This document shows, piece by piece, positions 33,183 through 39,722 of a DNA stretch of 39,722 nucleotides. Within the stretch, counting starts at the first letter, position 1. Every line of letters starts with the position of its first letter. The notes beneath the pieces are model-generated. The model ran no database searches and was not told the DNA's origin. It saw only the letters and a list, made by a program, of their open reading frames with translations. The stretch lies in assembly GCF_016786355.1 (NCBI RefSeq), contig NZ_JADWYX010000059.1:14390-54111 (forward strand), given 5' to 3'. Source of the stretch: Frankia sp. AgB1.9 (GTDB lineage: Bacteria > Actinomycetota > Actinomycetes > Frankiales > Frankiaceae). The position numbers were made by a program, and so were the translations under genes.

Positions 33183-34694
33183 TCAGCCGAGGAACGGCTC
33201 CCAGATCCGGCGGGAGACGGGCTCGGGGTCAGCGACGACGTCGATCGGAACGTCCCAGCGGCGGACCAGTCCGCCCTCGGCGGAGCCAGCCACGCCACCT
33301 TCGGCGGAGCCGACCACACCACCGTCGGCGGAGCCGACCACACCACCCTCGGCGGAGCCGACCACACCACCGTCGGCGGAGCCGAACGCGGGCCACCCGG
33401 GGTCACCGTCCGCGGCGAACGCGAGCCAGGCCTTGCGGATCTCCTTCGACAGCACGGCAGCCTCGGGCGGCGTCGGGCTGCCGAGCAGCAGTTCGGTCAG
33501 CCCGCCGGCCAGATTGCCGAACGTCAGGCCGACCTCGATGCCGTGACAGGCGCCGAGCGCGCCGCCGAACGCAGGCGACGGCCAGGTGAACTCGTAGCAG
33601 AACGCCCGGCCGGGGTGGTGGCGCGCGCACCACAGCGACGGCATCCGGAAGATCCGGTCGCTCAGGATGAGGTTGTGCAGGTCGAGGTCGGAGATGCCGG
33701 GGTGGGCCGCGCGGTACTCGGCCAGCGCCGAGGGCGGCAGGCCGACGCCGGCCGCGGTCGCCACCGGGTCCGCCTCGGTGAGCCCCTCCAGCATGGCGAA
33801 CAGCCGGAACTCGTCCCTGGTGAAGCCGACGACCAGGTCGACCTCGCCGCGCAGGTGATGCCAGGGCAGCCCGAGGACCAGCTCGCCGTCGAGCACCGGC
33901 CCGTACGGGGTGATCTCGCCCGGCCGGCCCTGCACGGCGTGGATCGCCTCGGCCGGGACGGCGGCGAAGCCCTCGTCGGTGGCGGGCACCCCGAGCGCCG
34001 CGGCGATCCGCCCGGTGACCGCGAGGGCCTCGTCCTCGGTCTTCACGGTGCCGGCGACACTCTGCCCGATCGCTCGGCGGAACAGCCCGCGGCCGGCCTC
34101 GGCGGCGACCAGGGTCACGACGGACGTAGCCCCGGCAGACTGGCCGAACACCGTCACGTTGGCAGGGTCACCGCCGAACGCCGCGATGTTGTCCTGGACC
34201 CAGCGCAGCGCGGCGAGCTGGTCGCGCAGCCAGCGGTTGGCGGGCCGGCCGGGCAGCGCGCCGAAGCCCTCCAGGCCGACCCGGTAGTTCAGGGTCACCA
34301 CGACCGCGCCACCGGCGGCCAGTATCGCGCCGTCGTAGTCGGGCTGGCTGCTGGAGCCGATGATGAACGCGCCGCCGTAGAGCCAGACCAGGACCGGCAG
34401 GCCGGCCGACCCCGGGTCGGGCGTCCAGACGTTCACGCTCAGGCAGTCGTCGCCGTCACCCGGTGTCCACAGCGGCGGCGGCGCGCCGACGAACGCCGGC
34501 TGCGGGACGCCCGGGCTGAACCGGCTCGCGTCCCGCGTCCCATCCCAGCGCTCGGGCTCCCCCGGCGCCTCGAACCGGGCAGGCCCCGCGATCGGCGCCG
34601 CGTACGGAATGCCCTTGAAGGCGTGGACGCCGCCGGCGGCGGTGCCCCGTATGGTGCCGTGGGTGGTCAGGACGGTAGGCGCCTCGCTCGGCAT
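33183..34694 (-). CDS. type-B carboxylesterase with expanded 8-residue repeat
   Basis: A 503-residue carboxylesterase: GIPYAAP and DCLSVNVWTP, oxyanion LVWLYGGAF, nucleophile FGQSAGATS, acid in GFTRDEFRLF, and catalytic His in GACHGIEVGLTFGN. The catalytic part is complete. Near the C-terminus an array of GSADGGVV-type units (five copies) is inserted before RRWDVPIDV, coded by 33265-33386. GGAGGTGG precedes ATG 34694. It would hydrolyse esters or lactones made by a BVMO. Genes on both sides run on the same strand with gaps of 126 and 157 bases. Confidence 0.92.
   Translation of the reverse strand: MPSEAPTVLTTHGTIRGTAAGGVHAFKGIPYAAPIAGPARFEAPGEPERWDGTRDASRFSPGVPQPAFVGAPPPLWTPGDGDDCLSVNVWTPDPGSAGLPVLVWLYGGAFIIGSSSQPDYDGAILAAGGAVVVTLNYRVGLEGFGALPGRPANRWLRDQLAALRWVQDNIAAFGGDPANVTVFGQSAGATSVVTLVAAEAGRGLFRRAIGQSVAGTVKTEDEALAVTGRIAAALGVPATDEGFAAVPAEAIHAVQGRPGEITPYGPVLDGELVLGLPWHHLRGEVDLVVGFTRDEFRLFAMLEGLTEADPVATAAGVGLPPSALAEYRAAHPGISDLDLHNLILSDRIFRMPSLWCARHHPGRAFCYEFTWPSPAFGGALGACHGIEVGLTFGNLAGGLTELLLGSPTPPEAAVLSKEIRKAWLAFAADGDPGWPAFGSADGGVVGSAEGGVVGSADGGVVGSAEGGVAGSAEGGLVRRWDVPIDVVADPEPVSRRIWEPFLG
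33277..33386 (-). repeat. 24-base tandem repeat inside the carboxylesterase
   Basis: Four whole units start at 33277, 33301, 33325 and 33349, plus a partial unit at 33373-33386. They share the core CGGCGGAGCCGACCACACCA with one to four changes. Each unit codes GSAEGGVV or GSADGGVV on the minus strand. The near-identity of the central three points to recent slippage or unequal crossing-over. Confidence 0.92.
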
Positions 34695-34816
34695 ACAGCC
34701 ACCTCCGATATCCGCACGGCCGCGCGGCCGCTGGGCCGAGTCTCGACGTGCAGTACCGAATTTTCTAGACCTGGCCGATTGAAGGACCCGAAAAGCCATC
34801 CCGGCCAGGCGCGGCC

Positions 34817-34850
34817 GTCACTGGGCTGGCTCGGTCACTGGGCTGGCTCG
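34817..34850. repeat. two tandem 17-base direct repeats
   Basis: GTCACTGGGCTGGCTCG occurs at 34817-34833 and again at 34834-34850, and GTCA begins a third at 34851. They sit immediately after the stop of the SDR at 34852 (minus strand), in the gap before the carboxylesterase start. No function can be assigned. Confidence 0.85.
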
Positions 34851-34851
34851 G

Positions 34852-35781
34852 TCATTCGGCCGGGAAGAGGTGGGCCATGAAGTGGGCCGACCAGTCCACC
34901 GGGTCGGTGGGCACGTAGTAGCCCTTCTCGTCGTTGATGGCCGCCCAGTTGGCGGCCACGTCCTCGACGCCGACGTGGGCCGGGTCAGGGCTGAGATAGC
35001 CGTCGGTGACGCCGACGAAAAGCCGGGAGAACCGGCCGCCGCCGGCCAGGTACACCTCGCCGCTGACGTCGCAGCTCTCATGACCGAGGTAGGCGACCAT
35101 CGGCGCGACCGCGGCGGGATCCAGCTCCGGGATCGGCTTGAAGTCGCTGCTGGCCGCCTCGCCGCCCGGCTTTCCGGCCAGCCGCGTCAACGCGTTCGGG
35201 CCGATGCAGTTCACCTTGATGTTCTTGCCGGCGGCCGACGCGGTCATGCTCCTGGCCATGCCGAACATGGCGGCCTTCGCCGTCGCGTAGCCGAGGTTGT
35301 CCTCCAGCCCGAACATGCCGATGGACGTCGTCAGCACGATGCGCCCGTAGTCCTGCTCCAGCATGTGCGGCCACGCGGCGCGGGCGGTGTTGAACGAGCC
35401 CTTCACGTGCACGTTCAGGTGGGATTCGAGGTTCGCCAGGTCGGCATCGGGCAGGCCCGCCCACACCATGTTCCCGGCATTGTTGACGACGACGTCGATG
35501 CGCCCGAACTCCGCGAGCGCCGCGTCGATGACCGACTGGCCGCCCTCGGCCGTCGAGACGTCGCTGAAGTTCGCGACCGCGGCGCCGCCGGCGGCGCGGA
35601 TCCGGTCGACGACCTTCGTCGCCGGCGCTGTGTTGGCACCCTCTCCGGTTGGGCCGCCGCCCAGGTCGTTGACGACGACCTGGGCCCCGAGCTGGGCGAA
35701 CAGCACCGCGTACGCACGGCCGATGCCGCGCCCGGCGCCCGTCACGGCCACGACGCGACCGTCGAAGGTGAACCTGCTCAT
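34852..35781 (-). CDS. SDR of the 17beta-HSD4 / (R)-3-hydroxyacyl-CoA dehydrogenase type
   Basis: A 309-residue SDR similar to the dehydrogenase part of peroxisomal multifunctional enzyme 2: VTGAGRGIGRAYAVLFAQLG, VVVNDLGGGPTGEG, then the characteristic KVVDRIRAAGGAAVANFSDV, NNAGNMVWA, SIGMFGLEDNLGYATAK (Ser, Tyr, Lys) and NCIGPNALTRLA. NDLGG and AGG.AVAN.. are the marks of this group, which oxidises 3-hydroxyacyl-CoA or hydroxysteroids. ATG 35781 is downstream of AGAGGAA (spacing about 12). It is divergent from a SnoaL-like gene with a palindromic operator between them. Confidence 0.92.
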   Translation of the reverse strand: MSRFTFDGRVVAVTGAGRGIGRAYAVLFAQLGAQVVVNDLGGGPTGEGANTAPATKVVDRIRAAGGAAVANFSDVSTAEGGQSVIDAALAEFGRIDVVVNNAGNMVWAGLPDADLANLESHLNVHVKGSFNTARAAWPHMLEQDYGRIVLTTSIGMFGLEDNLGYATAKAAMFGMARSMTASAAGKNIKVNCIGPNALTRLAGKPGGEAASSDFKPIPELDPAAVAPMVAYLGHESCDVSGEVYLAGGGRFSRLFVGVTDGYLSPDPAHVGVEDVAANWAAINDEKGYYVPTDPVDWSAHFMAHLFPAE

Positions 35782-35826
35782 CGGCTGGCTACCGTTCCTC
35801 TCGGCTGTGGAGCTGGGCTAGTCTTT

Positions 35827-35850
35827 GTTGGACCGACCGGTCAGTCAAAC
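35827..35850. promoter_or_regulatory. putative TetR-type operator in divergent promoter
   Basis: A 24-base imperfect palindrome with GACCGGTC (35835-35842) at the centre; 10 of 12 paired positions match. Its right half, ACCGGTCAGTCAAAC (35836-35850), recurs with one change at 38102-38116. On the minus strand TTGACT at 35843-35848 could be the -35 box of the SDR promoter, so bound repressor would block it. Confidence 0.62.
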
Positions 35851-35870
35851 GACCAACGGGAGACGGCAAG

Positions 35871-36263
35871 ATGAGCTCCGACTACGGCGACGCCGCGGCG
35901 CGGATCCGGGACACCATCGCGGCCTATGCGCAGGCGGTGGACGACGCCCGCACCGAGGACATCGTCGCCACGTTCCTGCCCGACGGCTGGGCGTCCTTCC
36001 CGGGCGCGGAACCGGCCCGGGGCCACGAGGGCATCCGGGCGACATACTCCGCCCTCACCTCGGACCGGGTCCAGCGACACGTCGTCACCAACATCCTGAT
36101 CAGCGACTTCGATGGCAAGTCGGCCAAGGCGACGAGCGACCTGCTCTTCCTCGTCAAGGGCGAGAAGGGCTGGTCGGTCCGGCTCGTCGGCCGCTACACC
36201 GACCGGCTGCGCCAGGACGGCGACGCGTGGCTGTTCGAGAGCCGCGAGCTGGTCTTCCTCTGA
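35871..36263 (+). CDS. SnoaL-like / NTF2-fold protein
   Basis: A 130-residue NTF2-fold protein: RIRDTIAAYAQAVDDARTED, ATFLPDGWASFPG, ARGHEGIRATYSAL, VTNILISDFDG and LVGRYTDRLRQDGDAWLFES. This is the SnoaL_4 pattern seen in ring-hydroxylating, dehydratase and isomerase relatives. The repeated Arg-Trp-type closing region is present. GGGAG lies 9-10 bases before ATG 35871. It is transcribed away from the 17beta-HSD4-like SDR and its stop faces that of the BVMO at 36319. Exact activity unknown. Confidence 0.88.
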   Translation: MSSDYGDAAARIRDTIAAYAQAVDDARTEDIVATFLPDGWASFPGAEPARGHEGIRATYSALTSDRVQRHVVTNILISDFDGKSAKATSDLLFLVKGEKGWSVRLVGRYTDRLRQDGDAWLFESRELVFL

Positions 36264-36318
36264 CCGGACCGAGAGCCGGGGCCACCGAGTGGCGGCCCCG
36301 GCCCGGTCGACGTTCGGG

Positions 36319-37902
36319 TCAGGCAAGGAAGCCCGCGTAGTCGCCCTCGGCGGTCTTCGTCATCACCCGCAGCAGCACCGGGCGGCCGGCCGGGTTCAGC
36401 AGGAACCGGCGCGGCTTGCCCGGCACGTTCTCCCCGTAGTACTGGCCGTGCTCTACGAAGCTGGAGTACGGCAGGGCCTTCGCCATCGTGTCGGCCCACC
36501 GCTCCTCGACCTCCAGCGGGACCTCGACGCGGTTCTCACCACGATCGCGCGCGTGGTTCAGCAGGTCGGCGACGAAGTCGACCTGGTCGCCGCCGTAGCG
36601 CGGGTTGTTGCCCGCCGCGCCGTGCGGGCCACCCGGGAAGAAGAAGTTCGGGAACTGGTGGCACATGAGGCCGAGGAAGGTGCGCGGGCCGTCGGCCCAG
36701 TACTCGTTCAGCGACAGGCCGCCCGCGCCGCTGATGCCCATCCGCAGCATCGCGCCGGTACCGAAGTCGAAGCCGGTCGCCCAGACGATGAGGTCGAACT
36801 CGCGCAGCCCGTCGGTCGTCTCGATGCCGGTCGGCGTGATCCGGACGAACGGCGTCTGCCGGGTCGAGACCAGCTCGACGTTCGGCTTGTTGAACATCTC
36901 GTAGAAGCCGACGACGAACGGCGGCCGCAGGGCACCGTAACCGTGGTCGGGAACGAGCCGGTCGGCGACAGACTGGTCGGCGACGATTCCCCGGATCTTC
37001 TCCTCGAGGAAGTCGCACCACTCCTTGTTCGCCTTCGGGTCCAGCACCATGTCGTCATAGTTACTGGACATCTTGGCGAAGCCGGGGCTGTTCCAGATGG
37101 TCTCGTAGAACGCCCAGCGGTCGTCCTTCGAGTCGTCGAAGGTCTTGCGGCCGGAGGACTCGTGCAGGAAGCCGGCGACCGCCACCGCGAGGGCGTCGCG
37201 AATCTTCTCGTAGCTGCCCTTGAGCTCGGCCTGCTGCTCGGCCGAGATCGGGTGGTTGTTCAGCGGGGTGCACCACGACGGGGTGCGCTGGTACACGGTC
37301 AGCGAGGCGGCCTCGTCGGCGATCAGCGGCGCGACCTGCACACCGCTGGAACCCGTCCCGATGACCGCGACCCGCTTTCCGGCGAGGTCCACGGGCGTCG
37401 CCGGCCAGCGCCCGGTGTGGTACTGCTCGCCGGTGAACGTCTCGCGGCCGGGGATGTCCGGGTAGAACGGCACCGAGAGCACACCGGTCGTGCTGATCAG
37501 GTAGGTGGACCGGACGACGTGACCGTCCTCGGTCCGCGTGGTCCAGGTCCGCGACTCCTCGTCCCAGTCCGCGGCGACGACCTTGCTGCCGAACCGGATC
37601 GACTCACGCAGGTCGAACCGGTCGACCACATGGTTGACGTAGCGCTCGGTCTCGGGCTGGCCGGCGAACTCCTCGGTCCACTCCCAGTCCCGCCAGAGTT
37701 CCGGGGAGAAGAGGTAACCGTAGGTATAGCTCTCCGAGTCGAAACGGCACCCCGGGTAACGGTTCCAGTACCACGTACCGCCGACGCCGTCGCCCTGTTC
37801 CAGCAGCTGCACGGAGTACCCGTCCTGGCGCGCACGGTAGAGCTGGTTGATCCCGAGGATGCCCGCACCCACGATGACGATGTCGACGCGTGCTTGTCCC
37901 AT
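36319..37902 (-). CDS. Baeyer-Villiger monooxygenase, CHMO/steroid-monooxygenase type
   Basis: A 527-residue BVMO without the N-terminal extension of the one at 13548. FAD loop VIVGAGILGI, GGTWYWNRYPGCRFDSESY, fingerprint FTGEQYHTGRWP, NADPH loop VIGTGSSGVQ, and WATGFDFGTGAMLRMGI are in place; the end carries RRFLLNPAGRPV. GGTWYWNRYPG is the form seen in cyclohexanone, cyclopentadecanone and steroid BVMOs. ATG 37902 is chosen because family proteins start at DIVIVGAG shortly after it; a GTG at 37917 is an alternative. It likely acts on cyclic ketones, with the carboxylesterase at 33183 as a possible hydrolysing partner. Confidence 0.93.
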   Translation of the reverse strand: MGQARVDIVIVGAGILGINQLYRARQDGYSVQLLEQGDGVGGTWYWNRYPGCRFDSESYTYGYLFSPELWRDWEWTEEFAGQPETERYVNHVVDRFDLRESIRFGSKVVAADWDEESRTWTTRTEDGHVVRSTYLISTTGVLSVPFYPDIPGRETFTGEQYHTGRWPATPVDLAGKRVAVIGTGSSGVQVAPLIADEAASLTVYQRTPSWCTPLNNHPISAEQQAELKGSYEKIRDALAVAVAGFLHESSGRKTFDDSKDDRWAFYETIWNSPGFAKMSSNYDDMVLDPKANKEWCDFLEEKIRGIVADQSVADRLVPDHGYGALRPPFVVGFYEMFNKPNVELVSTRQTPFVRITPTGIETTDGLREFDLIVWATGFDFGTGAMLRMGISGAGGLSLNEYWADGPRTFLGLMCHQFPNFFFPGGPHGAAGNNPRYGGDQVDFVADLLNHARDRGENRVEVPLEVEERWADTMAKALPYSSFVEHGQYYGENVPGKPRRFLLNPAGRPVLLRVMTKTAEGDYAGFLA

Positions 37903-38130
37903 GTCTCCTACAGCCACATCGCAGTAGTGCCCGCACCGGTTACGGTGGTGCCCGCACCGATCTTTTGTACCAACCGGTCCATAGAGGAGCTGACCGTATC
38001 CGACCCCTCCAGGAGGGTCAAGGAGTCAAGGTCCCGCCCCGGGCCGGGTGGTATCGACCATTGAATCGGCGGCTCGATGCCGCTACCGTCACGCTGTTTG
38101 TACCGGGCAGTCAAACCGAGGGCAGGCGAG
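37903..38130. other. 228-base divergent promoter region with direct repeats
   Basis: It lies between the BVMO (minus) and an acyl-CoA synthetase (plus). GTGCCCGCACCG occurs at 37927-37938 and 37948-37959, a 21-base (two-turn) period. TTTGTACC occurs at 37964-37971 and 38097-38104. ACCGGTCC (37973-37980) is another partial match to the operator core seen at 35835. No gene is present. Confidence 0.55.
38096..38116. promoter_or_regulatory. putative operator sharing a half-site with 35836-35850
   Basis: GTTTG and CAAAC flank a core so that the whole has five-base perfect arms. The right part ACCGGGCAGTCAAAC (38102-38116) is 14/15 identical to 35836-35850. Both stand just ahead of a plus-strand start (15 bases here, 20 there) and both offer TTGACT on the minus strand. 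Confidence 0.55.
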
Positions 38131-39669
38131 ATGAGTACTCCGGACATGAACTGGGTCGGCGTCCTGGAGCACCACGCGGCCCGCGCTCCCGAGAAGGCAT
38201 TCGCCCAGTACGAGGGCGAGACGGTGACCTACCGGCAGGCGCTCGACCGCGCCACGGCCGTCGCCGCAGGCCTGCGGGAGCGTGGCATCGGCCGGGGTGA
38301 CGTCGTCGCGCTGCTGGCCTACAACAGCACGGACTTCCTGACGACGATCTTCGCGGCCAACTACCTCGGCGCGGTCGTCATGCCGCTCAACTGGCGGCTC
38401 GCGGCGCCTGAGCTGGAGTACATCCTCGACCACGCCCAGGCCCGCGCGCTCGTGGTGGACGAGGACCTGCTCGCCCTCGGAGGCGACGCGACCAAGCAGC
38501 TCCCCGACCTCGTGCGCGTCGTGCGGGCACCGCTGGCGCCGGACGGGTGGACGCGGTTCGACGACCTGGTCGCGGGCTGGGCGGGCTCGGCCGACTCGGC
38601 CGAACGGCGGCAGGTCGCCGGCGACGACATCCAGCGGCTCATGTACACCTCGGGGACGACCGGGCGTCCCAAGGGCGTGATGATCACCTACGCCAACCTC
38701 GCCTGGAAGAACTACGCTCACATCACCGAGTTCGGCTTTACCGCGGCGGACATCGGCCTCGCCTGCGGCCCGCTCTACCACGTCGGCGCGCTCGACCTGG
38801 TGACCACTTCGATCATCGCCGTGGGCGGGACGACCCACATCCACCGGACGTTCGACGCGGCCCGCGCGGTCGACGACATCGAGGCCGCGCGGATCACGGT
38901 CGTCTGGCTGGCTCCGGCGATGGTCCGCGCGATCCTCGACCTGCCCGGGATCGAGGACCGCGACCTGTCCAGCGTCCGCGTCCTGATCGGCGGCGGCGAG
39001 AAGATGCCACTACCCCTGATCGACCGCATCCAGAAGGTGTTCCCGTCGGCCTGGTTCGCCGACGCCTACGGCCTCACCGAGACGGTCTCCGGCGACACGT
39101 TCCTCGACGCCGCCAGTATCAGGGCCAAGCGCGGCAGCGTCGGGCGCGAATGCCTGTACCTGGAGCTCGACATCTGGGACGACGCCGGCCGCTCGCTGCC
39201 CGCCGGCGAGGCCGGCGAGATCGTCCTGCGCGGCCCGAAGGTCTTCAAGGGCTACTGGCGCGACCCCGAGGCGACGAACCGGGCCTTCGTCGGTGGCTGG
39301 TTCCACACCGGCGACATCGGCATCCGCGACGAGGACGGCTACGTCTTCATCGTCGACCGGCTCAAGGACATGATCCTGTCTGGCGGCGAGAACATCGCCG
39401 GCTCCGAGGTCGAGCGTGTCCTCTACGAACACCCGGCGGTGCTGGAGGCCGCCGTCATCGGCCGCCCGGACGAGAAGTGGGGCGAGGTGCCGGTGGCGTT
39501 CGTCGCGCTGCGGCCGGGAACCTCGGTGACCGCGGACGAGCTGGTCGAGCACTGCCGCGGCAGCCTCGCGAAGTTCAAGGTGCCCAAGGCCGTGACGTTC
39601 ATCGAGGCGCTCCCCCGCAACCCCTCGGGCAAGGTCCTCAAGCGCGAACTCCGCGACCTGAACACCTAA
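38131..39669 (+). CDS. acyl-CoA synthetase / long-chain fatty-acid-CoA ligase type
   Basis: A 512-residue ANL enzyme: MYTSGTTGRPKGVMITYANL phosphate loop, LTETVSGD A5 region, GWFHTGDIGIRDEDGYVFIV, DRLKDMILSGGENIAGSEVE hinge, and NPSGKVLKRELRDL with the C-terminal Lys. It activates a carboxylic acid to the CoA thioester for beta-oxidation. ATG 38131 has AGGCGAG just upstream; a longer frame from 38077 would cross the operator-like sequence. It is the last gene of the window and is followed by a strong hairpin. Confidence 0.93.
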   Translation: MSTPDMNWVGVLEHHAARAPEKAFAQYEGETVTYRQALDRATAVAAGLRERGIGRGDVVALLAYNSTDFLTTIFAANYLGAVVMPLNWRLAAPELEYILDHAQARALVVDEDLLALGGDATKQLPDLVRVVRAPLAPDGWTRFDDLVAGWAGSADSAERRQVAGDDIQRLMYTSGTTGRPKGVMITYANLAWKNYAHITEFGFTAADIGLACGPLYHVGALDLVTTSIIAVGGTTHIHRTFDAARAVDDIEAARITVVWLAPAMVRAILDLPGIEDRDLSSVRVLIGGGEKMPLPLIDRIQKVFPSAWFADAYGLTETVSGDTFLDAASIRAKRGSVGRECLYLELDIWDDAGRSLPAGEAGEIVLRGPKVFKGYWRDPEATNRAFVGGWFHTGDIGIRDEDGYVFIVDRLKDMILSGGENIAGSEVERVLYEHPAVLEAAVIGRPDEKWGEVPVAFVALRPGTSVTADELVEHCRGSLAKFKVPKAVTFIEALPRNPSGKVLKRELRDLNT

Positions 39670-39688
39670 CAGCCCTCCGGCCCCCGTC

Positions 39689-39722
39689 CTGCAGCCTCGG
39701 GCCGCGCGGGCCGAGGCTGCAG
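39689..39722 (+). terminator. hairpin terminator at the window end
   Basis: CTGCAGCCTCGG (39689-39700) pairs perfectly with CCGAGGCTGCAG (39711-39722) around gccgcgcggg. It lies 20 bases after the acyl-CoA synthetase stop. The window ends with the stem, so any U-tract is out of view. Confidence 0.72.

Noticed and set aside
33177..34880. Long plus-strand open frame opposite the carboxylesterase
   Set aside because: It mirrors the esterase in antisense, is low in hydrophobic residues and shows no domain; the esterase has all catalytic motifs. High GC makes such shadows common.
36112..38064. 650-codon plus-strand open frame opposite the second BVMO
   Set aside because: Arg/Val/Asp-rich shadow composition without motifs; the minus strand encodes a complete BVMO.
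1..39722. tRNA, rRNA or riboswitch genes, including a cobalamin riboswitch near the CbiZ remnant
   Set aside because: No T-loop/anticodon arrangement, rRNA segment or B12-box-like sequence was recognised by eye on either strand.

Overview
The window is very GC-rich with strong third-position G/C bias, frequent GTG starts and ATGA/GTGA start-stop overlaps. Together with the gene families present (soluble bacterial P450s, a mycofactocin-type SDR, a DUF2637/SpdB2-like gene, an EAD/NB-ARC STAND protein) this points to a filamentous actinomycete. A Frankia-like lineage is my best guess, by inference only. Most of the window is accessory catabolic DNA for a hydrophobic carbon source (terpenoid, steroid or alicyclic/aromatic ketone type). 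It is interrupted by decayed genes, IS remnants and a small defence/toxin-antitoxin island.

Region by region. 1-2846 (+): poly-C edge, a P450, an AhpD/CMD-like protein and a TetR regulator. 2860-4125 (-): a solute-binding lipoprotein with no transporter partners. 4126-4863: a gene-poor stretch holding two AT-rich palindromes that look like operators. 4864-6077 (+): an SDR and a SnoaL-like protein. 6106-7380 (-): two previously functional, now broken genes: a CbiZ-type adenosylcobinamide amidohydrolase and a DUF2637/HTH protein. 7786-16420 (-): a tight seven-gene run in transcription order of HSL-type hydrolase, HAPMO-type Baeyer-Villiger monooxygenase, SDR, D-aminoacylase-type amidohydrolase, P450, alpha/beta hydrolase, P450. 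It is transcribed away from a divergent regulator at 16527. That regulator is unusual: two TetR units in one chain, running in frame into an IS5-type transposase fragment. 18438-22559 (+): a frameshifted thiolase joined by deletion to an Fe-alcohol dehydrogenase, then an intact ALDH and an SDR.

22595-27402 is the island: a shredded IS110-type transposase, a 1004-residue NLR-like protein (effector-associated domain, NB-ARC ATPase, about ten 36-residue helical repeats), then a Phd/VapC toxin-antitoxin pair with its own palindromic operator. I regard the NLR-like protein as the most interesting object in the window.

27416-39669 returns to catabolism: two acyl-CoA synthetases, an ALDH, a CaiB/BaiF CoA-transferase, a mycofactocin-coupled SDR, a type-B carboxylesterase with an expanded 8-residue repeat, a 17beta-HSD4-like SDR, a SnoaL-like protein and a second Baeyer-Villiger monooxygenase. 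Two divergent promoters here share a 14/15-identical operator-like sequence, so this part is probably one regulon.

Putting the enzymes together, P450s hydroxylate, SDRs oxidise to ketones, BVMOs insert oxygen to give esters or lactones, hydrolases open them, ALDHs give acids, and CoA ligases, CoA-transferase, hydroxyacyl-CoA dehydrogenase and thiolase feed beta-oxidation. The actual substrate cannot be read from sequence. I found no tRNA, rRNA or CRISPR array.
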